DNA of 64,000 nt from Streptomyces diastatochromogenes (GCA_026913215.1 JAPTYK010000001.1:1674001-1738000); one strand, 5' to 3'. Shown: positions 46,617-56,563, numbered from the stretch's first letter. The notes: generated by a model not told the origin, from the sequence alone. Made by a program: numbers and translations.

Positions 46617-47114
46617 TCACGCGCGGTCGGCGAGGGCCCGCTGCCACACCGGGCTTTCGACGTAGTGGTTGTCGTACCGCTCCGAGGAGGCCTTGATCTC
46701 CTCGAAGTCCGCCTCGCCCCGCATGACGCGGCCGAGGAGGCGCAGGTAGTCGAAGCGGGCCATGCCGGGCGTGAAGACGAAGAGGACGTCGGCCTCGGCG
46801 CCGGGCGCCGCCGCGAAGGCGTGCGGGGTGTGCGGCGGGACGAGGAGGAAGTCGCCCCGCTCCAGGACGGCCAGCTCCTCGCCGACCAGGACCTGGAGCG
46901 AGCCGCCGAGCACGAAGAACATCTCCGAGGCCTTGGTGTGGAAGTGCGCCGGGGCGCCGACCGCGCCCTTCGCGAACGAGGAACGGTAGCTGGTGAGCTG
47001 CCCGCCGGTGGTGTCCGAGTCGGCGAGGAGGGTCATCACGCTGCTCGGGTCGGCGGTGGTCTCGGCGGTGGCGGCGCGGGTGAGGAGCGGGGCGAAGGTC
47101 TCGGTCTCGTTCAT
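46617..47114 (-). CDS. Cupin domain protein
   Basis: A 165-residue single-domain cupin. The metal-binding motif 1 reads GAVGAPAHFHTKASEMFFVLGG, giving two histidines and the glutamate, and motif 2 is GDFLLVPPHTPHAFAAAPGAEAD with the last histidine. The C-terminus (GEADFEEIKASSERYDNHYV) is helical. Many such proteins are dioxygenases or sugar isomerases; the activity here is unknown. It is convergent with the IclR gene with 3 bp between stops. ATG 47114 was chosen, as the upstream segment is non-conserved in appearance. Confidence 0.82.
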   Translation of the reverse strand: MNETETFAPLLTRAATAETTADPSSVMTLLADSDTTGGQLTSYRSSFAKGAVGAPAHFHTKASEMFFVLGGSLQVLVGEELAVLERGDFLLVPPHTPHAFAAAPGAEADVLFVFTPGMARFDYLRLLGRVMRGEADFEEIKASSERYDNHYVESPVWQRALADRA

Positions 47115-47275
47115 GAACACCACTCTAGGAGGCCATTGACCGTCTCCCCAGGGGCAATTGACCATCGGAAGCATGGGTCAATTCCGCCAGGAGGAGGGTG
47201 TCCTCCCCGCGCGGCGGAGGCGGTTCACCGCCCGGCAGGAGGTGGCGGCCGGGGCCCGCGCGGGAGCGTGGAGCC

Positions 47276-48259
47276 ATGACAGAGACCCTTCCGACAGCGG
47301 CCGCTCCGGCGCGGGCCACTCCCGCCCGCCGAGCGCTGCGCGCCCTCGCGGTCCTCGCCTGCCTCCCGTACGTCTCGCTCAAGGTCGCCTGGGTGGCGGG
47401 GAGCGAGATCGGCATCCCGGCGGGGAGCGTGCTCCTGGAGCACCGGCGGATGATGGTGATCGCCAACTCGGCGACGGTGGCCGCCGACGTCCTCGTGGTC
47501 CTCCTCGCCCTGCTGCTCACCCAGGCCTGGGGGCGCCGGTTCCCCGCCTGGCCGCTCGCCCTGCCCATGTGGGCGGCGACCGGGCTGCTCGCGCCGATCA
47601 TGACCGGCTATCCGGCGCAGCTCGCGGTCGCCCTCCTCACCGGCGACGAGCGGGCCGCCGCGCCCCGTGAACCCTTCCTGGACGACTGGGTCTTCGGCGT
47701 CGTCTACAGCGGGTTCATCCTCCAGGGCCTCGCCCTCGGCACCCTGTTCGCCCTGTACGCCCGGGACCGCTGGGGCCACGTCTGGCGGGGCAGGCTCGGC
47801 GAGCTGTCCGCCCGGACGTCCGGGCCCGGGGTGCGGGCGACCGCCCTGGTCGGCGCGGTGGTCGCGGTCCTGCCCGCGACGCTGCACCTGCTCTGGGCGA
47901 CCGGCGCCACGACGGGCCTGTCCCCCCGGCGGATCGCCGAACGCGATCCCGACTTCCACGTCCTGGAGGCCCAGACGGCCGGCTTCGTCGTCGTCGCCGT
48001 CGTCCTCACCCTCTTCCTGGTCCTGCGCCGGCCCGCCCGGCTCGGGGTCCGCACCACGCTCGCCCTGGCCTGGACGTCCTCGGCGGCGGTCGGCTGCTGG
48101 GGCGCCTACATGTCGCTCGTCGCGCTGCTCCCGGACACGGATCCCACGAAGCGGGTCCCGGGACTCGTACAGCTGTCCTACGCTGGCGAGATGATCACCG
48201 GGTTCCTGCTCGCCGCGTGCGTGGCCGTCTTCCTGCGGCGCCGGAGCGCCGGGGCATGA
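47276..48259 (+). CDS. Multi-helix membrane protein of unknown function
   Basis: A 327-residue protein with about eight membrane helices, among them LAVLACLPYVSLKVAWVAG, SATVAADVLVVLLALLLTQAW, LALPMWAATGLLAPIMTG, YSGFILQGLALGTLFALYA, ATALVGAVVAVLPATLHLLW and AGFVVVAVVLTLFLVL. I do not recognise the family. The stop overlaps the ATG of the histidine kinase (ATGA), so it is part of the same operon and may be its signal-sensing partner. ATG 47276 follows GGAG-like sequence. The frame is intact. Confidence 0.78.
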   Translation: MTETLPTAAAPARATPARRALRALAVLACLPYVSLKVAWVAGSEIGIPAGSVLLEHRRMMVIANSATVAADVLVVLLALLLTQAWGRRFPAWPLALPMWAATGLLAPIMTGYPAQLAVALLTGDERAAAPREPFLDDWVFGVVYSGFILQGLALGTLFALYARDRWGHVWRGRLGELSARTSGPGVRATALVGAVVAVLPATLHLLWATGATTGLSPRRIAERDPDFHVLEAQTAGFVVVAVVLTLFLVLRRPARLGVRTTLALAWTSSAAVGCWGAYMSLVALLPDTDPTKRVPGLVQLSYAGEMITGFLLAACVAVFLRRRSAGA

Positions 48260-49483
48260 GACCGGTCGCGGCCCTGTTCGGGCAGCGGGCCAGGCTGCGC
48301 TGGCTCCATCTGATCCTGGGCGGCGCGCTGTTCATGCCGTTCTGGATGGTCGGCTCGCTGGTCGTCGCGCCGCTGTTCGACGGCGGCGGCCTGTTCACCG
48401 GCGGCCTCGGGGCGCAGTTCGGGGCGTACGCGGCCGGGCTGCCGCTGGCCGCGGTCGTCGCGCTCTTCCCGCTGGCCCGGCCGATGTCGGTGGCGGCGGC
48501 GCGGGCGCTGTGCGGGTGGCGGCGGACCGGTTCGCGGACGGCCCGGCGCGCGGCCGGGCGGCCAGGGTCCGGACGGCGGGCTGGTTCACCCTGCACCTGG
48601 GCGCCGGGGCGCTGCTCAGCGGGGCGACGCTGGCCCTGCCGCCGTTCACGGTCGCGGTCATGGCGCTGCCGTTCTCGCCGGAGCTCCGGGCGTCCGAACT
48701 CGGCCGGTTCTGGGGCCTCGACCGGCCCGGCTGGGTCTGGGCCGCGCTCCCGCGGGCCTGGCGATGCTGCTCGCGCTGGCCGCCGTCGCCGCCGCGACCG
48801 GCGCCCTGCTCGCCCGGCAGGCGCCCCGGCTGCTCGGGCCGAGCCCGGCGGACCGGCTGGCGGCGGCCGAGCGGCGCGCCGCCGAGGCCGAGTCCCGCAA
48901 CCGGCTCGCCCGCGAACTGCACGACTCCGTCGGCCACGCCCTGAGCGCGGTCACCCTCCAGGCGGGCGCGGCCCGCCGGGTCCTGGACGGCGAGGCGGCC
49001 GACCTGGAGTTCGTACGGAGGCGCTGACCGCGATCGAGGAGACCACCCGGCGCACGGTCGGCGAACTGGACTGGGTCCTGGGCGTGCTGCGGAACGACGG
49101 GGCGCCGGAGCGGGGTCCGGGTCCGGGGCTCGACGCCCTGGAGGCCCTGGTGCGGGGCGCCGGGCCGCGGGTGGCGCTGACCGTCGACGGGGCCCTGGAC
49201 CCCGTACCGGAGGCGCTGTCCCGGAGGCGTACCGGATCGTCCAGGAAGGGCTGACGAACGCGGCCCGGCACGCGGGCGGCGCGCCCGTCACCGTACGGCT
49301 CGACGCCCGTACCGAGGAGTTGGAGATCACCATGGAGAACCCCTGCCCGACCGTCCCCGGTCACCCGGCCCGACGGCGGGCGCGGCCTGCGCGGGATCGC
49401 CGAGCGGGCCCGGCTGCTCGGCGGCACCGCCGGGCGGGCCCGGCGGACGGCGTCTGGCGCCTCACGGTCAGGATCCCCGGTGA
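48256..49483 (+). CDS. NarL-type sensor histidine kinase (several frameshifts)
   Basis: Starts with four to five membrane helices (GALFMPFWMVGSLVVAPLF, GAYAAGLPLAAVVALFPLA, GWFTLHLGAGALLSGATLALPPF and AMLLALAAVAAATGALLA). The HisKA_3 motif ESRNRLARELHDSVGHALSAVTLQAGAARRVLD carries the phospho-histidine, followed by ETTRRTVGELDWVLGVLRND, and the HATPase domain begins YRIVQEGLTNAARHAGGAPVTVRL and ends GRGLRGIAERARLLGGT. Missing bases are near 48517, 48765, 49022, 49232 and 49368. The TGA at 49481 overlaps the response regulator start (GTGA). Confidence 0.86.
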
Positions 49484-50176
49484 CCGCCCCGGTCAGGATC
49501 GTCCTCGCCGACGACGAGCGGATGGTCCGGACGGCCCTGCGGGTCATCCTCGACGCGGAGCCCGGACTCCGGGTCGTCGGCGAGGCCGCCACCGGCGCCG
49601 AGGCCGTCTCGGTGGTGCGGGCCGAGCGGCCGGACGTCGTCCTCATGGACGTGCGGATGCCGGAGATCGACGGCATCCGGGCCACCGAACAGATCCTCGC
49701 CGGGATGGCGGACCCGCCGCGGATCGTGGTGGTCACCACCTTCGAGAACGACTCCTACGTGTACGACGCCCTGCGCGTCGGCGCCGCCGGATTCCTCCTG
49801 AAGCGGGCCGCGGCCGACGAGCTCGTGAGCGCGGTCCGGCTGGTCGCCCGCAGCGACTCCCTCCTCTACCCGGCGGCGGTACGCGGCCTGGCCGCCGAAC
49901 ACGCCCGCCGCCGGCCCCGGCCGCGCCCCCTGGGCCGCGCGCCTCACCGAACGCGAGGCGGAGGTCCTCCGCCTCGTGACCACGGGCCTCACCAACGCCG
50001 AGATCGCCGGCCGCATCGGCGTCGGCCCCGCCACCGTCAAGACCCACGTGGCGGCCGTCCTGTCCAAACTGGGCGCCCGCGACCGCACCCAGGCGGTGAT
50101 CCTCGCCTACGAGTCGGGGTTCGTGGGGCGGGCTAGGACCGCGTCGCGGTGCCGCAGCGGCCGCCGCCGTCGGTGA
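49480..50176 (+). CDS. LuxR-type response regulator (one frameshift)
   Basis: The receiver domain begins VRIVLADDERMVRTALRVIL; D57 in VVLMDVRMP is the phosphorylation site and K108 in GFLLKRA the conserved lysine. After one missing base near 49915 the LuxR HTH follows: ARLTEREAEVLRLVTTGLTNAEIAGRIGVGPATVKTHVAAVLSKLGARDR. The HTH frame stops at 50174-50176; a TAG at 50134-50136 in another frame may be the true end. In either case it meets the convergent gene. It is the cognate partner of the kinase. Confidence 0.9.
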
Positions 50177-51215
50177 GGGGGCGGTCCGGTCGTACGGGTC
50201 GGCCGCCTCGCCGTCCGGGCCGGCGGCCGGGCCGCCGCCCCGCCGAACTCCGGGCGGAAGGAACCGGTGGTGTTGTCGCAGCCGCCGTTCGTCATGTCGG
50301 TCTTGTAGGACAGGAGGCTGAAGGTGCCCTTCTCGGTGACCACCTTCGACGGATCGTCCCAGCTGACCACGGTCTCCCGCCGGACGATCACGCGCACGAC
50401 CTCGTCGCCGCCGCCGGCCGGCGCGACCGGGTACACATAGGTGACGTCGGCGGTCACCTCCAGGGCCCCGAGGCGCCCCTCCCGGTAGCTCATCCGGCCG
50501 CGGGTCTTCACGACGTCCCCGGCGGGGCGCGCCTGCGCCGGGTCGAAGCGGCTGAAGAGGAGCAGGGGGTCGTGGTCCTTCCCGGGGGTGCGCAGCGAGG
50601 TCGTCACGAAGGTCCGGACGTCCTTCTGGTGCGGGTTCATCAGGGCGATCGCCCTGTCCGGGTGCCGGCCGCGCAGGACCGCCGGGTCCAGGTTCGACGC
50701 GGCGAGGAAGTCGCGGGTCCGCGCGAGCGCGCGCCCGACCTCGGCCTTCGTCATCCAGCCGGTCGCCTCGGCCGGGGGCACGGTGATCCCGGCGGCGCCG
50801 TCCGCCCAGCGGATCGCCGGGGAGCCCCGGAAGGGCTCGTCGAGGTCGGGCCGCCCGCCGGGCTCGGCCGGAGGCGCCTCGAGGGCCGCTCCGACTCCTG
50901 GGCGAGGGCTTCCCGCGGTGTCCCCGCCGGACCAGTCGACGAGGCCGCCCGGGTCCAGGGCCACGACGAGCAGCACCAGCGCGGCCACGAACCCCGCCAC
51001 GTACCAGCCCTTCCCGCGCCGGGGCGCCCGGCGGGCGCGTGCGCGCGCCACGGCACCGGCTCCGCGGGCCCGGCCCGCAGCCGTCCGGCGGTCTCGCGGG
51101 CCCGCGCGGACGGCTCCTTCGGCGCGTCCCCGGCGCCCTCGCCGGCGGTCCGCAGGAACTCCTCCCACACCTCGTCCGGCACGGACGAACCGTCCCGCTC
51201 CCCACCCTTGCCCAC
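50133..51215 (-). CDS. Membrane protein with extracytoplasmic domain, function unknown (two frameshifts)
   Basis: From GTG 51215 the cytoplasmic part reads VPDEVWEEFLRTAGEGAGDAPKEPSARARETAGRL. After one missing base near 51055 a basic stretch leads to a single membrane helix (WYVAGFVAALVLLVVALDPGGLV), a Pro/Gly linker, and an extracytoplasmic domain of about 200 residues with GWMTKAEVGRALARTRDFLAASNLDPAVLRG, VTADVTYVYPVAP and KGTFSLLSYKTDMTNGGCDN. The end probably reads GRCGTATRS with the TAG on the minus strand at 50135-50133, after a frame change near 50190. I do not recognise the family; similar proteins are common in streptomycetes. Confidence 0.68.
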
Positions 51216-51354
51216 GTCGACTCCCCCTCGTGTGCGTCCTCGCCCCCTCCCCGGGGACTTCGCATGATCGCACGGCCCTCGGACATGAAGGTTCGCTGAG
51301 AAACGGGCCACATCCGGAACGTCCCGCACCGGCCCGTTCGTCCCCCTCAGTGCG

Positions 51355-52803
51355 ATGAACAAGACGATCAGGCACACGTCGGTCTTCGTCCTCGTCCTGG
51401 TGCTGGCCCTCCTCGGGCGGGCCACCTGGGTGCAGGCGTACGAAGGCAAGGCGCTCGCGGACGACTCGAAGAACCGGCGGAAGACCATGGCGCAGTACGC
51501 GCAGCCGCTCGGGAACATCGTCGTGGCCGGTTCTCCGGTCACCGGCTCGAAGAGGACGGAGGGATCGGATCTCGCGTACAAGCGCACCTACACGGACGGC
51601 GAGCTGTACGCGGCGGTCACGGGCTTCAGCTCGCAGGCGTACGGCGCCACCCAGCTGGAGGGCATCTACTCCAAGGTCCTCGACGGCACCGACGACCGGC
51701 TGAAGAACCCCCTGGACGCGGTCACCCGCAAGCAGCAGCAGCCGGGGACCGTCGTCACCACGATCGACCCGGACGTGCAGAAGGCCGCCTACCGGGCGCT
51801 CGGCGGCAAGAAGGGCGCGGCCGTCGCGATCGACCCGGCGTCCGGCCGGATCCTCGCCATGGTGTCCACCCCGTCCTACGACCCGTCGAGGATCGCCGGG
51901 ACGAACGACGGCTCCGCCTGGAAGGAGCTGTCCGCCGACCCGGACAAGCCGCTGGTGAACCGCGCGCTGCGGCAGCCGCTGCCGCCCGGCTCCACGTTCA
52001 AGCTGGTCGTCGCGGCCGCCGCCCTGGAGGACGGCCTGTACGGCTCGGTGGACACGGCGACGAAGAGCCCCGACCCGTACACCCTGCCGGGCACCCGGAC
52101 CGTGCTGAGGAACGAGAACGCCTCCGCGCCCTGCGAGAACGCCACGATCCGCACCGCGCTCCAGTACTCCTGCAACAACGTCTTCGCCAAGATGGCCGCC
52201 GACCTGGGGCAGGACAAGGTGCGGGCGATGGCGGAGAAGTTCGGCTTCAACGACGCCGAGCGGGACGTCCCCGTCCGCGCCTACGCGAGCGTGTACCCCT
52301 CGGGCATGGACAAGGCGCAGACGGCGCTGACCGGCATCGGCCAGTTCGACGTGACCGCCACCCCGCTCCAGATGGCCATGGTGTCGGCCGTGATCGCCAA
52401 CGACGGCCTGCTCGCCGCCCCGCACATGGTCTCGGAGGTCGTCGACTCCGACGGCGACGCGCTGAACTCGTACCAGGACGGGGACACCGAGCGGATCGTC
52501 TCCTCCTCGACGGCCGAGCAGCTGCGCAGCGCGATGGTGACCGTGGTCGAGAAGGGCACCGGCACCAACGCGGCCGTGGACGGCGCCGAGGTCGGCGGCA
52601 AGACCGGCACCGCGCAGCACGGCGAGAACAACAGCAAGACGCCGTACGCCTGGTTCACCTCCTACGCCAAGGACCCCTCGACCGGGAAGCGGGTCGCCGT
52701 CGCGGTGATGATCGAGGACTCGGGCGCGGCCCGCTCCGAGGTCAGCGGCAACGGCCTGGCGGCCCCGGTGGCGCAGAAGATGATGGAGGCGGCGCTGAGG
52801 TGA
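51355..52803 (+). CDS. Class B penicillin-binding protein (PbpA-like transpeptidase)
   Basis: Peptidoglycan DD-transpeptidase. A short N-terminal membrane anchor (VFVLVLVLALLGRATWVQA) precedes a dimerisation-type domain (about 50-150) and the transpeptidase domain, with S213-T-F-K216 (PPGSTFKLV), S272-C-N274 (YSCNN) and K416-T-G418 (GGKTGTA). At 482 residues it matches the short actinobacterial PbpA type that normally lies next to rodA and pknB; here no rodA or kinase is nearby, so it is a paralogue. ATG 51355 begins MNKTIRH. The frame is intact. A terminator-like stem follows at 52814. Confidence 0.93.
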   Translation: MNKTIRHTSVFVLVLVLALLGRATWVQAYEGKALADDSKNRRKTMAQYAQPLGNIVVAGSPVTGSKRTEGSDLAYKRTYTDGELYAAVTGFSSQAYGATQLEGIYSKVLDGTDDRLKNPLDAVTRKQQQPGTVVTTIDPDVQKAAYRALGGKKGAAVAIDPASGRILAMVSTPSYDPSRIAGTNDGSAWKELSADPDKPLVNRALRQPLPPGSTFKLVVAAAALEDGLYGSVDTATKSPDPYTLPGTRTVLRNENASAPCENATIRTALQYSCNNVFAKMAADLGQDKVRAMAEKFGFNDAERDVPVRAYASVYPSGMDKAQTALTGIGQFDVTATPLQMAMVSAVIANDGLLAAPHMVSEVVDSDGDALNSYQDGDTERIVSSSTAEQLRSAMVTVVEKGTGTNAAVDGAEVGGKTGTAQHGENNSKTPYAWFTSYAKDPSTGKRVAVAVMIEDSGAARSEVSGNGLAAPVAQKMMEAALR

Positions 52804-52813
52804 AGTGACGGGG

Positions 52814-52844
52814 GGCGGGGGCCGATTGGCCGTGGGCCCCCGCC
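52814..52844 (+). terminator. Terminator-like stem after the PBP gene
   Basis: ggcgggggc (52814-52822) pairs with gcccccgcc (52836-52844), 11 bp after the PBP stop. Confidence 0.7.
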
Positions 52845-52853
52845 GCACGATAT

Positions 52854-52909
52854 GCAGGGGCACACCCCATGATCCGATCGCTCATTCGAATCGTGGGGCG
52901 TGCCCCTGC
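52854..52909. repeat. Long inverted repeat upstream of a membrane protein gene
   Basis: gcaggggcacacccca (52854-52869) and tggggcgtgcccctgc (52894-52909) are complementary in 15 of 16 positions with a 24-nt loop. It ends 22 bp before GTG 52932. It could be an extra terminator, an operator or a leader structure of the next gene. Confidence 0.75.
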
Positions 52910-52931
52910 TCTCGTCCCACGGAGGACCGCC

Positions 52932-53359
52932 GTGCGTCTGCCCCGTTCCCTGTCCGGCTGGACCATGGCGGTCTTCGGCCTGCTCGCCGCCGCCCTGGGG
53001 GTGGTGGGCCTGGTCGCCCCGGACGCCCTGCTCACCGTCATGGGCTTCGAGCCGGTGCCCGCCGGCGGGCGCGCGGACGGCGACCACACCCTGGTCTTCC
53101 TGACCTCCTCCTCGATGGCCGCGCTCAACATGGGCGTCTACTACGTCCTGGCCGCCCTCGCCGACTGGAAGGCCTTCTTCCGCTGGACGGTCCCCTTCCG
53201 CCTGCTCACCTGCACCGTCTTCACCCTCGCGGTCGTCACCGGCCGCGCCCCGCCGGCTTCCTCGGCGTGGGCCTGTGGGAGGGCCTCGGCGCGGTGGTGA
53301 CGGGGCTCGCGCTGCGGTACGAGAAGCGGGCCGCCGTACGGACCGAGGCACGGGCGTGA
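52932..53359 (+). CDS. Small membrane protein of unknown function (one frameshift)
   Basis: About 141 residues with four helices: SGWTMAVFGLLAAALGVVGLV, ALLTVMGFEPV, SSMAALNMGVYYVLAALADW with FFRWTVPFRLLTCTVFTLAVVTG, and, after a missing base near 53255, FLGVGLWEGLGAVVTGLALRY. The pattern resembles DUF4345-like or DoxX-like small membrane proteins. GTG 52932 is selected for the upstream GGAGGA; ATG 52869 is possible but lies inside an inverted repeat. Its TGA overlaps the next gene's start by 4 bp. Confidence 0.7.
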
Positions 53360-55339
53360 GCGGGAGGCGCACACGGGCGGGGACGGTCCGCTCGCCGGGC
53401 TCGACGCCCTCGGCTGGGCGTCCCTGCGGCACGCCTACGGGGCCGCGGCCGATGTCCCGGGGCTGATCCGCGCGCTGTACCGGCCGGAGGAGGCCGCCGA
53501 AGCCGCCGACACCCTCTTCGCGCACGTGCACCACCAGGGCGGCTGCGTCGAGTCGGCCGCCGTGGCCGCCCTCCCGTTCCTCGTCCGCGCCGCCGTCGAC
53601 CCCGCCGTGGGGGCGCCGGTACGGAGGGACCTGATCGAGCTGATCGCCTGCGTCGCCACCGAGGGCAACCGGGTCGAGCCCGCTGGGTCGCACGCGGCTG
53701 GGCCGAGGCCTGGGACCTGGCGGTCCCCGGTCTGCTGCCGCTGCTCCACGACCCCGAGCCGATGGTGCGGACGGCGGTCGCCGACGCCCTCGGCGAGGCC
53801 CGCGGGCGGGCCGACGAGGTCCTCGCCGCCCTGTGGGCGCGGCACGCCCGGGAGGCCGAGGCGGAGGTCCTGGGCACCCTCGTGGACGCGGTGGGCGGAC
53901 TGGCCGTCCACGCGGACCGGGAGCGGGAACCGGCGCTCGCCCGGCTGCGGGCGCTGACGGCCCCGGACGTGGCCCCGGGGAGCGGCTGCGGGCCGTGGCC
54001 GCCCTGCGGACCGCCGCCCCGGGCCCGGCGACGGAGCCACGCGCGCGTGGTGGGCGAAGTCCTGGAGGGCGGCGACCTCGGCGGGTACCGGGTCGCCGGG
54101 GCGCTGCGGCTGTTCGGCGGGGCCCTGCGGGAGCGGGCCGGGCACCTCGTCCGGCTCCTCGGGCACCCGGCCGCGCCGACCCGGCGCGAGGCCCTGGAGG
54201 CGGCGGCCGGGGAGCTGAGCCGGTGGCGCTCGGCCGTCCCGCCGCTGCTGCCGGCGGTGGCGGAGCTCTCGACGACCCGGAGCCCGGCAACCGGCTCTTC
54301 GCGGCCCGGGTCCTCGGCATGTGCGGGACCGCCGCCCTGCCGTGGGCGGACCGGCTGGCCGCCCTGGCCGACGACGCGGGCGAGCCGTCCCCGCCCGTGC
54401 GGGACCACGCCCTGTGGGCGCTCTCCCGACCGGGGACCCGCGCTGCGCCGCCCCGCTGGCCCGGCGGCTCGCCGGGGAGCGCCTCGGCTTCGGGTTCTTC
54501 TCGGTCCACGCCGAGGGCTGGTGGACGCACGAGCTGAGCCTGAGCGAGACCCTCGGCCCGCTCGCCGCCCACGCGGAGGTGCTCCTTCCGCCGCTGCGGG
54601 CCCGGCTGCGGGCGGTGCGGTCGGTGGACGGGGCGCGGGCCCTGTGCCAGGTCCTGACGGAGTGGGGTCCGGCGGCCGCGCCCGCCGTCCCCGAGCTGTG
54701 CGCGCTCCTGGAGACGGACGCCGCCGTGTGGGCGGCGGAGGCGCTCGCCGCGATCGGCCCGGCGGCGGCCTCGGCCGTGGACCGGGACCGGCTGCGGGCC
54801 CTGATCGACGCCCCGCCCGAGGGGCAGCCCTTCGCGGCGCGGTCCCTGGCCCTGGCGTACGGGCGGCTGACCGGCGACCGCGCGCCCGCGCTCGCCCTGT
54901 GCCTGCCCTGGCTCGGCGAGCCGTACGGCAACGACAACCCGGCGGTCCTGCTCGGCGAACTGGGCCCGGCGGGCGCCCTGTACGCCGACCGGCTCCGCGG
55001 GCTGCTCGCCACGGAGGCCACGGGCTGGCTGCCGCTGCGGGTCGGCGAGGCGCTGTGGCGGATCACCGGCCGGGCCGAGGAGGTGGTGCCGGCGCTGGTG
55101 GCGGCGATCGAGCCGTACACCGGCGGGGCGTCACCCGCGCGGTGCCGGAGACGGTCCGGCTGCTCGGCCGGATCGGGCCGGCGGCCGCCCCGCCGTGCCC
55201 GTGCTCCGGGCGTTCCTGGCGGCGGACGAGCGTCCGGTGGGGCACGGCGGCTGGCGGTCCGTGCCGGAGGACGACGCGCTGTGTACGGCGGTCCTTACGG
55301 CGCTGACCAGCATTTCGGGGAACGGGCCCGGTCGGCTAG
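53356..55339 (+). CDS. HEAT-repeat protein (about six frameshifts)
   Basis: Series of alpha-helical HEAT-like repeats: AAEAADTLFAHVHHQGGCVESAAVAALPFLVRAAVD, AVPGLLPLLHDPEPMVRTAVADALGEARG, GALRLFGGALRERAGHLVRLLGHPAAPTRREALEAAAGEL, PGNRLFAARVLGMCGTAALP, ALCQVLTEWGPAAAPAVPELCALLETDAAVWAAEALAAIGPAAASAVDRDRLRALID and VPETVRLLGRIGPAAAPAVPVLRAFLAADE. Breaks fall near 53395, 53690, 53980, 54275, 54435 and 55128. Start GTG 53356 is coupled to the membrane protein before it. The C-terminus is unresolved; a TAG at 55337-55339 is a likely end. HEAT proteins bind other proteins; partner unknown. Confidence 0.75.
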
Positions 55340-55387
55340 GACATCTGACCGATCCGCCCGGCCCTCCTCAGACGCCAGCCTTCGGCC

Positions 55388-56563
55388 ATGCGTTGGTATC
55401 TGACAGGTGTCGTCGTGTCCGGATTCGGCACGACGGCGATGTGGCTGGTTTCCGGTATATGGGTCAAGTCCCTCACGGGCTCGGACAGTCTGGCGGCCCT
55501 GGCCTCCTTCGCCCTCTGGGCGCCCGTGCTCCTGGGTCCGCTGCTCGGCACGCTCGCCGACCGGGTGCGGCGCAGACCGCTGCTCGTCGCCTTGAACCTG
55601 GCGATGGCGTGCCTGCTGCCGCTCCTGCTGTGGGTGGAGTCGGCGGACCGGGTGTGGCTGCTCTTCGCGGTCCTCGTGCTGTACGGGGCGCAGGGCACCG
55701 TCCACGACGCGGCGGAGCAGGCGCTGATCGCGACCGCCTTCGACGAGAAGCGGCTCGGCGCCTCCAACGGGCTGCGGATGACGGCGAACGAGTCGATGAA
55801 GCTGATCGCCCCGCTGGTGGCGGCGGGCCTCTTCGCCGCGTACGGCGGCGGGCCCGTCGCCCTCCTCGACGCGGCGAGCTTCGCGGTCGCGGCCGGCGTG
55901 TTCGCGCTGATGCCGGTCCGCGAGGCGGCGCCCACCCGGCCGGAGTCCTCGAACTGGTGGCGCGAGACGGCCGAGGGCGTGCGGCTGCTGCGGAAGTCCT
56001 GGACGCTGCCGCCGCTCGTGGCGACGGGCGCGTTCACGATGCTGCTCGCCGGGGTGAACGGCGCCGCGATCTACAGCGTGGCGGACCGGGGGCTCGGGCA
56101 CGCGCCCGCGTACGTCGGCGTCCTCTACGCCGTCCAGGGCGTGGGCTCGGTCCTCGCCGGCCTGGTCACGGGCCCCCTCCTCGACCGGATCTCGGAGCGG
56201 GCCCTCGCCGTCCTCGGCCTCGCGCTGTTCTCGGTGGCGATCGGGGTGCGCGGAGCCCTGCCGTACGAGGCGACGGCCCTGGCCGCGAGCGCGGTCATCG
56301 GCCTGGGGCTGCCGTGGGTCGTCATCGCCGTGATGACGGCGGTCCAGAAGGAGGCCCCGGCGGAGGCCGTCGGCCGCGTCGCCGCGACCGCGAACACCCT
56401 CGTCATGGCCCCGAACGCGCTCGCCATCGCCCTCGGCGCCGGTCTCGTCGCCCTCGCCGACTTCCGCGTCCTGCTGCCGCTGCTCGCGGTGGCGGGACTC
56501 GGCTGGGCGGCGACGCTCCTGCCGGGCGCGTACCGCCGCGGCCTGCTCCCGCGCGACGGCTGA
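55388..56563 (+). CDS. MFS transporter
   Basis: Intact 391-residue major facilitator with about 12 helices, starting MRWYLTGVVVSGFGTTAMWL. Motif A appears as LLGTLADRVRRRPLLVALNL after helix 2, and the duplicated second-half version as LVTGPLLDRISERALAVLGL. Residues QGTVHDAAEQALIATAFDEKRLGASNGL are a common cytoplasmic loop of the macrolide-efflux-like (MefA/EntS) subfamily. Substrate unknown. ATG 55388 lies 48 bp after the likely HEAT stop. Confidence 0.88.
   Translation: MRWYLTGVVVSGFGTTAMWLVSGIWVKSLTGSDSLAALASFALWAPVLLGPLLGTLADRVRRRPLLVALNLAMACLLPLLLWVESADRVWLLFAVLVLYGAQGTVHDAAEQALIATAFDEKRLGASNGLRMTANESMKLIAPLVAAGLFAAYGGGPVALLDAASFAVAAGVFALMPVREAAPTRPESSNWWRETAEGVRLLRKSWTLPPLVATGAFTMLLAGVNGAAIYSVADRGLGHAPAYVGVLYAVQGVGSVLAGLVTGPLLDRISERALAVLGLALFSVAIGVRGALPYEATALAASAVIGLGLPWVVIAVMTAVQKEAPAEAVGRVAATANTLVMAPNALAIALGAGLVALADFRVLLPLLAVAGLGWAATLLPGAYRRGLLPRDG

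Noticed and set aside
50107..52863. Very long open frame (over 900 codons) on the minus strand opposite the PBP gene
   Set aside because: It is a composition shadow. Codon bias, protein motifs and starts support the plus-strand PBP; only the last third overlaps a real minus-strand gene. Similar antisense frames at 27838-30651, 19053-21404 and 55295-57571 were dropped for the same reason.
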